Of a stretch of 50,520 nucleotides of DNA, positions 17,087 through 25,376 are shown in pieces. Origin of the DNA: a bacterium. Lineage in GTDB: Bacteria > Armatimonadota > UBA5829. The stretch covers positions 1-50,520 of the forward strand of contig JAJFTD010000068.1 of the NCBI GenBank assembly GCA_021373255.1, in the 5' to 3' direction. Made by a program: the position numbers and the translations under genes. A model generated the notes under the pieces. That model saw only the letters and a list, made by a program, of their open reading frames with translations. It was not told the origin of the DNA and did no database searches. Within the stretch, counting starts at the first letter, position 1. Every line of letters starts with the position of its first letter.

Positions 17087-18229
17087 GTGAATACTGATAG
17101 CATTAACACAAAAATGAAGCTCTCTCCGCCGACGCTGCAGCCGTGGGTCGGTGGAGAGGACAATAATAAAGACATAATCGTCCTGATGAGTGGTGGGGTC
17201 GATAGCAGCGTTACTGCTTTGCTTTTGAAGCAGGCGGGCTGGAACGTGCTGGGGATTACTATGAAGATACCCCTGGCGAAGAAGTGTGATGTCCACCGCT
17301 CGTGCTGCGGAATGGAAGCAGCTTATTTGTGCAAGGATTTGGGGATTCCTCACTACTACCTGGACATTCGAGACGCGTTCCAGCGGCTGGTGGTGGAGCC
17401 GTTCAGAGAGTCCTACGCCAGAGGCGAGACACCCAGCCCGTGTATCGATTGCAACACTCTGTTTAAGTTCTCACTGGTGTGGGACTTTGTGGAGGAAGCG
17501 TTTGGAGTAGAAAACCTGGCTACGGGGCATTATGCGCGGGTGGTGCATTCTGAGAGCGGCGCTAGGCTTGCGCGAGCAAATGACCTCCATAAAGATCAGA
17601 CATATTTCTTGTATGGAATACCACGCAGGCGACTGGGGCATTTGCATCTTCCTTTGGGGGATTACACGAAGGAAGAAGTCAGGGAGCTTGCACGCGAGGC
17701 CCGACTTCCGGTGGCAAGGCGGCCGGAGAGTATGGAGCTTTGCTTTGCTGGTGAAGGTGACTATCGCAACGCACTTGGCGAAACTGCCGCACGCAAAGGC
17801 CCGATATTGGACACTTCGGGCAATGTGATAGGGGAACACGACGGTATCGAGTATTTTACTGTTGGCCAGCGGCGCGGGCTGCGCGTAGCGATGGGCAAGC
17901 CGTTGTATGTGATAGGAATCGATCCAGTGAAGAATGCCGTGATTGCAGGGAGCTGGGATGATGCCCTGCGGAGCGATGTGAGCGCACGAGAGGTGAATGT
18001 GCTTATCCCCGAAGCGCTTCACGCAGGAGCGAGGCTTTTTGGCAAGATACGCTCACAGGGAAACCCGTCAGCTTGCGCGGTTCGGGAAACCAGCGAGGAC
18101 GGGATCAGCGTAGTGTTTGATGAACCACAATTCGCCCCCACCCCAGGGCAGAGGTTGGTAATATATGATGCCGATGGAAATGTCGTTGCAGGCGGGACCA
18201 TTGTGCCTAGAGAAGGCAGAGAGCAGTGA
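17087..18229 (+). CDS. mnmA: tRNA-specific 2-thiouridylase MnmA
   Basis: 380 residues. PP-loop SGGVDSS (35-41) binds ATP. Cys119 in SPCIDCN and a later Cys in ELCFAGEGDYR match the pair that relays persulfide sulfur to U34 of tRNA-Lys/Glu/Gln. The FTVGQRRGL block and C-terminal beta-barrel (KNAVIAGSWDDAL, FGKIRSQG, RLVIYD) complete the family plan. CDVHRSCCG near residue 67 is an extra Cys cluster. GTG 17087 and ATG 17114 are both possible; neither has a clear Shine-Dalgarno. Its stop overlaps the larE start by four bases, coupling two sulfur-insertion enzymes. Confidence 0.9.
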   Translation: MNTDSINTKMKLSPPTLQPWVGGEDNNKDIIVLMSGGVDSSVTALLLKQAGWNVLGITMKIPLAKKCDVHRSCCGMEAAYLCKDLGIPHYYLDIRDAFQRLVVEPFRESYARGETPSPCIDCNTLFKFSLVWDFVEEAFGVENLATGHYARVVHSESGARLARANDLHKDQTYFLYGIPRRRLGHLHLPLGDYTKEEVRELAREARLPVARRPESMELCFAGEGDYRNALGETAARKGPILDTSGNVIGEHDGIEYFTVGQRRGLRVAMGKPLYVIGIDPVKNAVIAGSWDDALRSDVSAREVNVLIPEALHAGARLFGKIRSQGNPSACAVRETSEDGISVVFDEPQFAPTPGQRLVIYDADGNVVAGGTIVPREGREQ

Positions 18230-19053
18230 GCCTAACATCAGGATGCAAAGAGAAACTTGAGAATCTGAGACAAATTCTGCGAGACACTGGCGGGTGCGCA
18301 GTTGCTTATTCGGGCGGCGTTGACAGTTCGCTGCTGCTGGCAGTAGCGCGAGAGGTGCTGGGCGATAAGTGTTTGGCGATTATTGCGACATCGTCCACTT
18401 ACCCAAAGCGAGAGTTTGAATCAGCGATTAGATGGGTTGAGGATCAGTGTATCCCGCACGTAGTGATCGTGTCCGAAGAGTTAGATATAGCGGAGTTCAG
18501 GGATAATCCACCTAACCGTTGTTATTACTGTAAAAAGGAACTCTTCACCAAGATCAAGAACCTGGCAAAGGAGCACGGGCTGGAATACGTGGCTGATGGA
18601 ACTAATGCGGATGATAAAAATGACTTCCGCCCCGGCAGCCGGGCTGTGCAAGAGTTGGGTATTCTGACACCGCTCAAGGACGCAGAGTTGACAAAAGCCG
18701 AGATCCGGTTGATAGCAAAAGTGGCTTATGATTTACCTGTGGCTGATAAGCCATCGATGGCGTGTCTGTCATCGCGCTTCCCTTACGGGTCGGAGATTAC
18801 TCGAGAAAAGCTAAAACAAGTAGAGGCGGTTGAAGACTTCTTGTTTGACAAAGGCTTTCGGGTGATTCGTGCCAGGCATCATGGGAACATGCTGCGATTG
18901 GAACTTGGTGAAGATGAGATGCGCTTGATCAACGAATCCAAGACTCGCACGGCTTGTGTAGAGTTTGCAAAGCAGCAGGGGTTTACGTATGTGACGCTCG
19001 ACCTGGAAGGATTCAGGTCCGGCAGCATGAACGAAGTTCTCAAGCATTCATAA
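18226..19053 (+). CDS. larE: LarE-type ATP-dependent sacrificial sulfur transferase
   Basis: 275 residues: PP-loop SGGVDSS (29-35), NPPNRCYYCKKELF with Cys99/Cys102, and Cys180 in MACLSSRFPYG, the position that donates sulfur in lactobacillar LarE. Together with Cys99/102 this could be the three-Cys type that carries an iron-sulfur cluster. LarE makes the thiocarboxylates of the nickel-pincer cofactor, but larB, larC and larA are not in the window, so another sulfur-transfer role is possible. GTG start inside the mnmA stop (GTGA). The last codons (MNEVLKHS) are repeated 245 bases downstream. Confidence 0.85.
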   Translation: MSLTSGCKEKLENLRQILRDTGGCAVAYSGGVDSSLLLAVAREVLGDKCLAIIATSSTYPKREFESAIRWVEDQCIPHVVIVSEELDIAEFRDNPPNRCYYCKKELFTKIKNLAKEHGLEYVADGTNADDKNDFRPGSRAVQELGILTPLKDAELTKAEIRLIAKVAYDLPVADKPSMACLSSRFPYGSEITREKLKQVEAVEDFLFDKGFRVIRARHHGNMLRLELGEDEMRLINESKTRTACVEFAKQQGFTYVTLDLEGFRSGSMNEVLKHS

Positions 19054-19054
19054 G
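19024..19054 (+). repeat. Direct repeat, copy 1 (3' end of larE)
   Basis: 31 bases covering the last larE codons and stop. They match 28 of 31 positions with 19269-19299 (differences at three sites). The two copies bracket the MITE-like element. Confidence 0.75.
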
Positions 19055-19067
19055 CCATGTCATCGGA

Positions 19068-19255
19068 GTTTCGGGAAAAGGGTTCGCTCAAACTCAGATA
19101 AGGTACTGACGACATACAAGATTATGCTTCGTGACTGCTTTTCGTCCCGAAGCACTTCGAAGAGCCGGGACTTCGGGACGAAAAACTTGTCCCGAAGTAT
19201 CGTGTTCTGGGAGATTGTACCTAAGATAAGTTAGAGCGAAAGGGTTTCCCGAAAC
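19068..19255. mobile_element. MITE-like palindromic element between larE and cysK
   Basis: Imperfect ~39-base terminal inverted repeats: 19068-19106 begins GTTTCGGGAAA and ends AGGTAC, while 19217-19255 begins GTACCTAAG and ends CCCGAAAC. The two match at about three quarters of positions. Inside is a perfect 14-bp inverted repeat, TTTTCGTCCCGAAG (19139-19152) / CTTCGGGACGAAAA (19171-19184). No ORF for a transposase. Flanked by the 31-base direct repeats from the end of larE. Confidence 0.55.
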
Positions 19256-19268
19256 AACCTTGGTTAAC

Positions 19269-19299
19269 AGTATGAACGAAGTTCTCAAGCATAAATAAG
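19269..19299 (+). repeat. Direct repeat, copy 2 (duplicated larE 3' end)
   Basis: Encodes a stray MNEVLKHK-stop peptide matching the LarE terminus MNEVLKHS, just ahead of the cysK ribosome site (GGAG at 19303-19306). Confidence 0.75.
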
Positions 19300-19314
19300 A
19301 AATGGAGCGAAACG

Positions 19315-20283
19315 ATGAGCAGCAATTTGGGAGATAGGAAAGTATGGCCGAAGATAGCGGATTCGCTTATTGAAGTCATTGGAAATACGCCTTTGGTTCG
19401 ACTGGGAAAAGTGAACCAGGGAGGCGCGGATGTGGTCGCAAAAATCGAGAAGAATAACCCATGGGGCAGCGTTAAAGATCGAATCGGCTTGTATATGATC
19501 GAGGAAGCTGAAAAGCAGGGGCTAATCGATAGCGACACAGTCATCATTGAGCCTACCAGCGGTAACACCGGCATCGGACTGGCTGGGGTCGCGGCTGCCA
19601 AGGGCTACAAGCTAGTGCTTACAATGCCCGACACAATGAGCATTGAGCGACGAAAGCTGTTGGCGGCGCTGGGGGCGGAGATTGTTCTGACTCCGGGCGC
19701 GCTGGCGATGAAGGGCGCGATTGCTAAAGCTGAAGAACTTGCCGCAGAGTATCCCAAATCGTTCATTCCTCAACAGTTCAACAACCCCGCAAATCCTAAA
19801 GCGCACGTGGAAACTACGGCAGTCGAGATATGGGATGACACTGAGGGTCGTGTGGACATCATCGTGGGCGGAGTCGGGACAGGTGGAACCATCACCGGCA
19901 TCGGTAAGGCTATCAAGACTGTAAAGCCGGAGTTGAAGATTGTGGCTGTGGAGCCGTCGGATTCGGCTGTGCTTTCGGGTTGCGCACCTGGGTCGCATAA
20001 ACTTCAGGGGATTGGTGCTGGGTTTGTGCCTGAAGTGCTGGATAGAGATATTGTTGACGAGATATTTCAGGTCACAGGTGATCAGGCTTACCAGACTGCT
20101 CGCGACCTTGCCAGGCGCGAAGGGTTATTAGCCGGCATATCCGGTGGAGCAGCGACATATGCCGCTCTGCAACTGTCGCAAAGGCCGGAGAATCAGGGCA
20201 AACTCATCGTTGTCATACTTCCCGATTCCGGCGAACGCTATCTTAGCACGGCATTATTCGATTACGCGGATGACGTGATCTAG
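19315..20283 (+). CDS. cysK: Cysteine synthase A (O-acetylserine sulfhydrylase)
   Basis: 322 residues, standard length for fold-type II PLP enzymes. Lys54 in NPWGSVKDR is the PLP-lysine (NPGGSVKDR in most CysK). PTSGNTG binds the substrate carboxylate and [11 protein letters not shown] the phosphate. [11 protein letters not shown] and GGAATYAA are conserved. It makes cysteine from O-acetylserine and sulfide. ATG 19315 follows GGAG with about eight bases between. A small YezD-like gene follows after five bases, and the damaged metY upstream belongs to the same pathway. Confidence 0.94.
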   Translation: MSSNLGDRKVWPKIADSLIEVIGNTPLVRLGKVNQGGADVVAKIEKNNPWGSVKDRIGLYMIEEAEKQGLIDSDTVIIEPTSGNTGIGLAGVAAAKGYKLVLTMPDTMSIERRKLLAALGAEIVLTPGALAMKGAIAKAEELAAEYPKSFIPQQFNNPANPKAHVETTAVEIWDDTEGRVDIIVGGVGTGGTITGIGKAIKTVKPELKIVAVEPSDSAVLSGCAPGSHKLQGIGAGFVPEVLDRDIVDEIFQVTGDQAYQTARDLARREGLLAGISGGAATYAALQLSQRPENQGKLIVVILPDSGERYLSTALFDYADDVI

Positions 20284-20287
20284 ACTT

Positions 20288-20482
20288 ATGGCAGACACGA
20301 AGAAAGACGCATTAAGAGAGCAGATAGCCCTGCAAGAAATTCGTAAGGCGCTGCGAGGGCTCCGGTTTGGATCGCTTACCGTGATCGTTCAGGACGGGAT
20401 AGTGGTCCAAATCGACAAAACGTCCAAATCCAGGGTAGATTACTCCTCAATGGACCGTATCTCCGAAGGCGAGGGAATATAA
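20288..20482 (+). CDS. YezD-family small protein (DUF2292)
   Basis: 64 residues with the DUF2292 pattern: helix ALREQIALQEIRKALRGLRFG, then a beta hairpin LTVIVQDGIVVQIDKTSK. The family often sits with sulfur-assimilation and cysteine genes, which fits its place five bases after cysK. The reaction or partner is not known. Confidence 0.75.
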   Translation: MADTKKDALREQIALQEIRKALRGLRFGSLTVIVQDGIVVQIDKTSKSRVDYSSMDRISEGEGI

Positions 20483-20488
20483 GTATAA

Positions 20489-20517
20489 GGGTGGCGGTAT
20501 TTTATTTGCCGCCACCC
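20489..20517. terminator. Bidirectional terminator between convergent genes
   Basis: GGGTGGCGG / CCGCCACCC (9 bp) around an 11-base AT-rich loop, placed 7 bases after the yezD-like stop and 18 bases from the end of the convergent gene. The T-tract is weak on both sides. Confidence 0.65.
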
Positions 20518-20534
20518 ATCTTTGAGGGAGAACC

Positions 20535-23456
20535 TCATTTTATTACGACTATATCCTCTTGTTCTCTGAGCCTTATAGCGCGGCTGATCGTGCCGCCATT
20601 TGCATCACAGGTGCTGATGCCGGTTATAACTACGAACTTGCCGGTGAGAGGCTGCGTAAGTGTGCCGCTTTTAACCTTAACGTTTGTGCCTGTCGATACT
20701 TCTATGGTGAAGCTATTGGCTCCATTAGCCACCACTTTTCCCCATGTAGTAATGAGCAAGCCGATGTTGTTCGCGCCATAGCCGCCTGTAATGCCAGGAG
20801 TGTAGCTGTTTAGCTTACCACCACCGATCCAGTCACCCCTGATCCCAATGGCACGAAGCGGGTCTGATGCAACACCCAAAGCTGTGGATTCGCTTGCGTT
20901 TATCTGCCGTTCACCATCGCAGACAGACAACGTGCCCATTACATCCACCAATGTACCAACGACAGCATCTTCGCTAGAGACGACTTTAATTCCGCTGGAT
21001 CTGTCCGACTCCTCAATATAGAAGAACCCTGGGAATACTGCCGTCACTATCTTTCCACTCAACCTAACCAAACTACCTGCGGGGAGATCTTTTGCAACAG
21101 ATATTCTATCGACCTCCTGAGTCTCCTGATCAGTGAGCGTGACGGCCATCGTGCAGTTGACAAAATTATTGAGCCTGGAGTAAAACAGCATCCCTGAGCC
21201 AAACACACGCGGTTTGAGCTGTGGATACATGTCGGATACCAGAGCAGTCTCTGGAGAGGCCACAACCGCTCCATCAGCGCCAACGGTGGTGAAGTATATA
21301 TCTGAGTTGCCGTATTGGGACGATCTGTAGTCTTCCCATACAACTCGATATGCTGATCCGTTCCAGGACACACTTGGGGCGGTCTTCTGTACCGGTCCAG
21401 TGTTGATAGAAATACCATTAGTATCGAGTTTTACTCCTGCAGGCGTTATCCTGCAGCCAGAGATTGCGTAGTAGTCAGACCAGGTAACAAAGTAATTTCC
21501 CCCACCAAAGCATACATCTGGAACAGTCTGGTTAATGCTGGTGGCAGGGAAAAGAATCCCTGTAGTGTTCTGTACTACTCCCGCAGATGTTATGCTGATC
21601 CCATATATTTCAGAACTTCCGGTGGATGTGCCATTACGATAGTCTTCCCACACGGCGAAGTAGTTAGTGCCATCAGAGGCTACTCTGGGATTGAGCTGAT
21701 TTCCAGCTTTAGTATTGACTGACATAGAAGCAGGAATTGTGCCGGTGGAACTGATAATGGCGCCGTATATGTCCCTGGTATAAGGTGTGGTATTCGTCTG
21801 AATATCTTCCCATAGAACAATGAAATTGTTATTATTAGATGTAGCACAGGGGTGAACTTGGTCTTCATCATTGGTGCATATGGGTATCGTTTCCGTTGAG
21901 ATGGTGTTGAGGCTGCTATCCAGCAAATAGCCGCGTATATCGCGTGCTGTTTCTGTATAGGTTTCACTCCCCGACCATACCACGAGGTATTTCGACCCAT
22001 TCCATGCAATTGATGGCTGAATCTGGTTTCCTGCTAATTCACTTGTTATGTTCACAGGAACCTCGTTTAGCGGCTCACCAGATGCGGATATCTGTGCTCC
22101 AAGTATTTTGTTGACGCCACTAACCGGCTGAGACCACACAACGGTGTAGACATTGCCATCGAATACCACAGAATAGTCTTGCTCATTATCAAGCCCGATA
22201 GAGATGGTGGTTCCACCCTTGTTGACTACCGAGCCGCTATCGGTTATTGCTGCAGCTACCGCATCGGTATTTGAAGCATTCAGGGTGCCCCAGCCAACTG
22301 CAAACTTGCCGGAAATCGCAGCTACTCCAATGCCAGTGGACCCCGCTGTTGTTCCAGAAACTTTGATACTCACAGGGTCTAGGATTCCACCCTCTATGCT
22401 CATTCTTGTAGCTTTTACGTATCTATCCGACCGGCTTCTCCATGATACCAACAGCTTTGAGCCATCGTAAGCGACGCAGGGCATTTCATCATCTCCCGAC
22501 GCTGTACATATAGCGATTCCGCTTTTATCTACCAATGTACCAGCGTAGTTGATTCTTGCCCCATAAATATCCTTATTGATCTTGTTCACACGCATATCTT
22601 CCCAGACTGCCATGAAACTGGTGCCAATGGCGCATATCCTTGGGTTGAGCTGCGCGCCAGCCGCGCCTGCCGTGCTCCCGGCAGAAGATATCAACGCATC
22701 GGCTGTCATACGTATTCCGAGCTTAGATACGCGGCATCCATAAATATCAGTATCAGTACTATCAGAATTGCGATAATCGCGCCATATAACCATATAACTG
22801 GAGCCGTTGTATGCCAAGGCAGGAGACTCTTCATTATCGGCGTGTGTGACGATTCCATAAATCCTGCCCACAATGCCAACGCTGCTGACAGCGCATCCAT
22901 AAATATCGTTGGACGACCCCCGGGTATCCTGCCACACCACCAGGCAGCCGCTGGTGTCAGAAGCAACCTTTGGAGCTATTTGATTGGCTACCGTTCCTGA
23001 TAGTAGAATTCCACCTGGGTCCAATACTTCACCCGTGGGGCGAACTCGGGCTGCATATATATGAGAAAGCGACTCACGCTTATCTGTCCACACGACCAAA
23101 TACTCCTGCCCGTTCCATGCAACAGAAGGGTCTATCTGGTCACCATTCACAGTGCTGATAGATATTCCCATATTGTCCAGCACTTCGCCATTAGGGCCTA
23201 ACCTGCAGCCGAAGATATCGCTACCATTCTGGCTACGGGTATCCTGCCACACTGCCAGATAGCCATTTGAGCCACCGGCTATCTCCACACCATCCTGATT
23301 GCCCGGTACTGGACCATAAGTGGGGCATACCGGTGTCTCTGGTCCCACAACAGGAGCCGTGTCAGCATTTGCACGAGTCCAAACAGTTGCTAAAAGCAAC
23401 AGAAATACAATAATTGACAAAAATACGCGGCGCATGCGTTGTAAATGGGTCGTCAT
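20535..23456 (-). CDS. Large secreted protein with 13 WxD-type repeats and C-terminal tandem module
   Basis: 973 residues from ATG 23456 (GGGAGG 11 bases upstream); the frame is open 22 codons further, but that part is not a signal sequence. Signal peptide MRRVFLSIIVFLLLLATVWTRANA. I count 13 repeats of ~55 residues over ~40-745 with the form P-x-V-A-x-N-G-x-x-Y-x-V-V-W-x-D-x-R...DIYG-x-R-V, likely a multi-bladed beta-propeller. The last ~190 residues (FYIEESDRSSGIKV, GTLSVCDGERQI, WIGGG, GANNIGLLITTWGKV, REQEDIVVIK) match the C-terminal module of the S8 protease at 3-1688. Probably surface-exposed or secreted; binding partner unknown. Confidence 0.8.
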   Translation of the reverse strand: MTTHLQRMRRVFLSIIVFLLLLATVWTRANADTAPVVGPETPVCPTYGPVPGNQDGVEIAGGSNGYLAVWQDTRSQNGSDIFGCRLGPNGEVLDNMGISISTVNGDQIDPSVAWNGQEYLVVWTDKRESLSHIYAARVRPTGEVLDPGGILLSGTVANQIAPKVASDTSGCLVVWQDTRGSSNDIYGCAVSSVGIVGRIYGIVTHADNEESPALAYNGSSYMVIWRDYRNSDSTDTDIYGCRVSKLGIRMTADALISSAGSTAGAAGAQLNPRICAIGTSFMAVWEDMRVNKINKDIYGARINYAGTLVDKSGIAICTASGDDEMPCVAYDGSKLLVSWRSRSDRYVKATRMSIEGGILDPVSIKVSGTTAGSTGIGVAAISGKFAVGWGTLNASNTDAVAAAITDSGSVVNKGGTTISIGLDNEQDYSVVFDGNVYTVVWSQPVSGVNKILGAQISASGEPLNEVPVNITSELAGNQIQPSIAWNGSKYLVVWSGSETYTETARDIRGYLLDSSLNTISTETIPICTNDEDQVHPCATSNNNNFIVLWEDIQTNTTPYTRDIYGAIISSTGTIPASMSVNTKAGNQLNPRVASDGTNYFAVWEDYRNGTSTGSSEIYGISITSAGVVQNTTGILFPATSINQTVPDVCFGGGNYFVTWSDYYAISGCRITPAGVKLDTNGISINTGPVQKTAPSVSWNGSAYRVVWEDYRSSQYGNSDIYFTTVGADGAVVASPETALVSDMYPQLKPRVFGSGMLFYSRLNNFVNCTMAVTLTDQETQEVDRISVAKDLPAGSLVRLSGKIVTAVFPGFFYIEESDRSSGIKVVSSEDAVVGTLVDVMGTLSVCDGERQINASESTALGVASDPLRAIGIRGDWIGGGKLNSYTPGITGGYGANNIGLLITTWGKVVANGANSFTIEVSTGTNVKVKSGTLTQPLTGKFVVITGISTCDANGGTISRAIRLREQEDIVVIK

Positions 23457-23732
23457 AACACCAATAGCCTCCCTGATCATCATCTCCGCCATTGCACTAT
23501 ATGCCTGCCTGCGGAGAAACACAGGTGAATATACCCTACAGTTTGCTTGCTTAATCTGAAGTATGACATTTTATCCTGCAGCCGTTACTAGCTCTACCAT
23601 TAATTACACATTTATGGCAGAGCTGATCAATTTCTTTGCAACCTCAGGCGAATTCTGGCATCTATCTTGCACACACTGCTTGCAGGTGTTTGTGAATTCG
23701 AGGCAGAGTAAAGCAATGGAGGGCTTAACACT

Positions 23733-24275
23733 ATGCGAGCAATAATTATCGCCACCTCAATGATCATCATTCTGTGTTGCTGCACAGCGGCCTGGTGCCA
23801 AGACCCAGACACACCGTCATACAGCGCGCGAGTTATTGGGACGCGGTTGGACGTGGCGGGGAGTTGCGTGTGGCAGTACACACTTCTGAACAGCAGCATT
23901 GATCCGAGTTACACTGTGTGGCTCCTCGGAATATCAGTGAATGAGGAAGCCAGCGCAATAAGTGCCCCTGAATTTGAAGGTTGGGTATCGGATGTTGAGA
24001 CCGATCCCCATTTCATTACCTGGATGTATGGAACCGGCGAGCTTGCGGCTGGAGAATCTGAGAATAGATTCATTGTGGAGTTCGATACGGAACCCGTTAC
24101 ACAAAGTTGGACAGTGTTATTCAACTACACCACCCCCGAAGGTAATGTTGAGATGGCTTCTGAGGTCGGGGATGTCCAAGTGCAGGTTACCGAGACTCCT
24201 GAACCAGGCAGCATTGCAGCGTTGGCTTTGGGATTGATGACAATGGGAGTTGGTTTCATAAGAAAACGTAGATAG
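23733..24275 (+). CDS. PEP-CTERM secreted protein
   Basis: 180 residues: signal peptide MRAIIIATSMIIILCCCTAAWCQ, a beta-sandwich-like body (WQYTLLNSSIDPSYTVWLLGI, FITWMYGTGELAAGES, WTVLFNYTTPEGNVEM), then TPEPGSIAALALGLMTMGVGFIRKRR, a good PEP-CTERM sorting tail. GGAGGG lies nine bases before ATG 23733. It ends at a strong terminator, so it is probably monocistronic. Similar in size and layout to the protein at 12851-13441. Confidence 0.85.
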   Translation: MRAIIIATSMIIILCCCTAAWCQDPDTPSYSARVIGTRLDVAGSCVWQYTLLNSSIDPSYTVWLLGISVNEEASAISAPEFEGWVSDVETDPHFITWMYGTGELAAGESENRFIVEFDTEPVTQSWTVLFNYTTPEGNVEMASEVGDVQVQVTETPEPGSIAALALGLMTMGVGFIRKRR

Positions 24276-24296
24276 ATTGCCTGACACCTCTCCTAC

Positions 24297-24336
24297 GCCC
24301 GGCGGGTTTCCACCCCGACCGGGCTTTATTTTTATT
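24297..24336 (+). terminator. Rho-independent terminator of the PEP-CTERM gene
   Basis: GCCCGG (24297-24302) pairs with CCGGGC (24319-24324), extended inward by GGGT/ACCC, followed by TTTATTTTTATTT. Confidence 0.85.
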
Positions 24337-24349
24337 TATAAGAGGAAAC

Positions 24350-24363
24350 TGTAACCGGTTACA
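24350..24363. promoter_or_regulatory. LacI-type palindromic operator candidate
   Basis: Perfect 14-bp palindrome TGTAACCGGTTACA with central CG, the classic form bound by LacI/GalR-family repressors. It lies 186 bases upstream of the SDR gene that starts the sugar operon. No LacI-family gene is in the window. Confidence 0.55.
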
Positions 24364-24409
24364 CGAAGATAATATTGTGCAGAATCTCATATGCATAACG
24401 CGTATTCAT

Positions 24410-24477
24410 GAGTAAGACATGGTGAGATCGGAAATCTCATTTTGCCTTTCGGTGCAGATCAGAGATCTGACCGAACA
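24410..24477 (+). repeat. Structured intergenic repeat, copy A
   Basis: Two hairpins in a row: GTGAGATC..ATCTCAT, then TTCGGT-G-CAGATC-AGA-GATCTG-ACCGAA. Strong similarity to 30195-30265, including paired changes in the first stem (A-T to G-C). It lies between the operator and the SDR gene start. Confidence 0.7.
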
Positions 24478-24548
24478 ATATATTATTCGCGATTGAATTC
24501 CCTTCTGCATAAATTTACTAGATCTAATTCAACAGGAGATGTATTATC

Positions 24549-25370
24549 ATGCAATTGTTTTCGCTTGAGGGTAAGAACGCTGTGGTGTTGGGAGGAGCCG
24601 GAATACTTGGCACATCCATAACCAAAGGTATCGCGGCCGCGGGAGCATCGGTGGCCGTGGCGGATATATCGGAGGAGAGGTCAGTCAGGCTAGCCTCAGA
24701 ACTGAAAGCTGGGGGCACTAATGCTCGTGGATATGTAGCCAACGCAATGGATGAGTTGGCCTTACAGGAGACATGTGACAAGATTTATGCTGACTTTGGC
24801 CACGTAGATATTCTTATCAACGCAGTCGGTGGTAACAGAGCGGATGCGACTTGTATGGATGCTGACACATTCTTCACCACACCAGCTTCCGCGCTACAAA
24901 GTGTGGTTAACTTGAACCTGTTCGGTGGAGCTATACTGCCGTCACAGATATTCGGCAGGCGAATGTCCTCTAATTCCAACGGCGGCTCGATTATCAACAT
25001 TTCGTCGATGTGTGCGTTTCGGCCTTTGACAAGAGTAGTCGGCTATTCGGCAGCGAAGGCGGCAGTGAGCAACTTTACGCAGTGGCTTGCGGTATGCCTC
25101 GCGCAGGGGGGATACCCGAACGTTAGAGTGAACGCGATAGCACCTGGATTCTTCCTCACCGAACAGAATCGCTTCCTGCTCACTGATAAGGACACTGGGG
25201 AACTCACCGCCCGTGGGCATAGCATTCTTTCACATACGCCAATGGCTCGTTTTGGTGAACCAGAAGACTTGAATGGCACCGTGGTATGGCTGGCATCGGA
25301 TGCCTCTAGATTTGTTACTGGAATTGTTGTACCTATTGACGGCGGTTTTTCCGCGTTCTCAGGAGTATAG
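24549..25370 (+). CDS. Short-chain dehydrogenase/reductase (sugar-acid oxidoreductase type)
   Basis: 273 residues, classical SDR: nucleotide-binding GGAGILG (15-21), Asp39 in VADIS favouring NAD(H), NAVGG at 91-95, and catalytic Ser152/153, Tyr166 and Lys170 (GYSAAK). The ending VVPIDGGFSAFSGV is typical of the family. Similar proteins are often called D-mannonate/fructuronate oxidoreductases; the substrate cannot be fixed from sequence alone. The zinc dehydrogenase follows after six bases. ACAGGAGATG precedes the start region. Confidence 0.82.
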   Translation: MQLFSLEGKNAVVLGGAGILGTSITKGIAAAGASVAVADISEERSVRLASELKAGGTNARGYVANAMDELALQETCDKIYADFGHVDILINAVGGNRADATCMDADTFFTTPASALQSVVNLNLFGGAILPSQIFGRRMSSNSNGGSIINISSMCAFRPLTRVVGYSAAKAAVSNFTQWLAVCLAQGGYPNVRVNAIAPGFFLTEQNRFLLTDKDTGELTARGHSILSHTPMARFGEPEDLNGTVVWLASDASRFVTGIVVPIDGGFSAFSGV

Positions 25371-25376
25371 GATAAT

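Noticed and set aside
17471-18022. 183-codon minus-strand ORF inside mnmA
   Set aside because: Antisense shadow of a strongly conserved gene.
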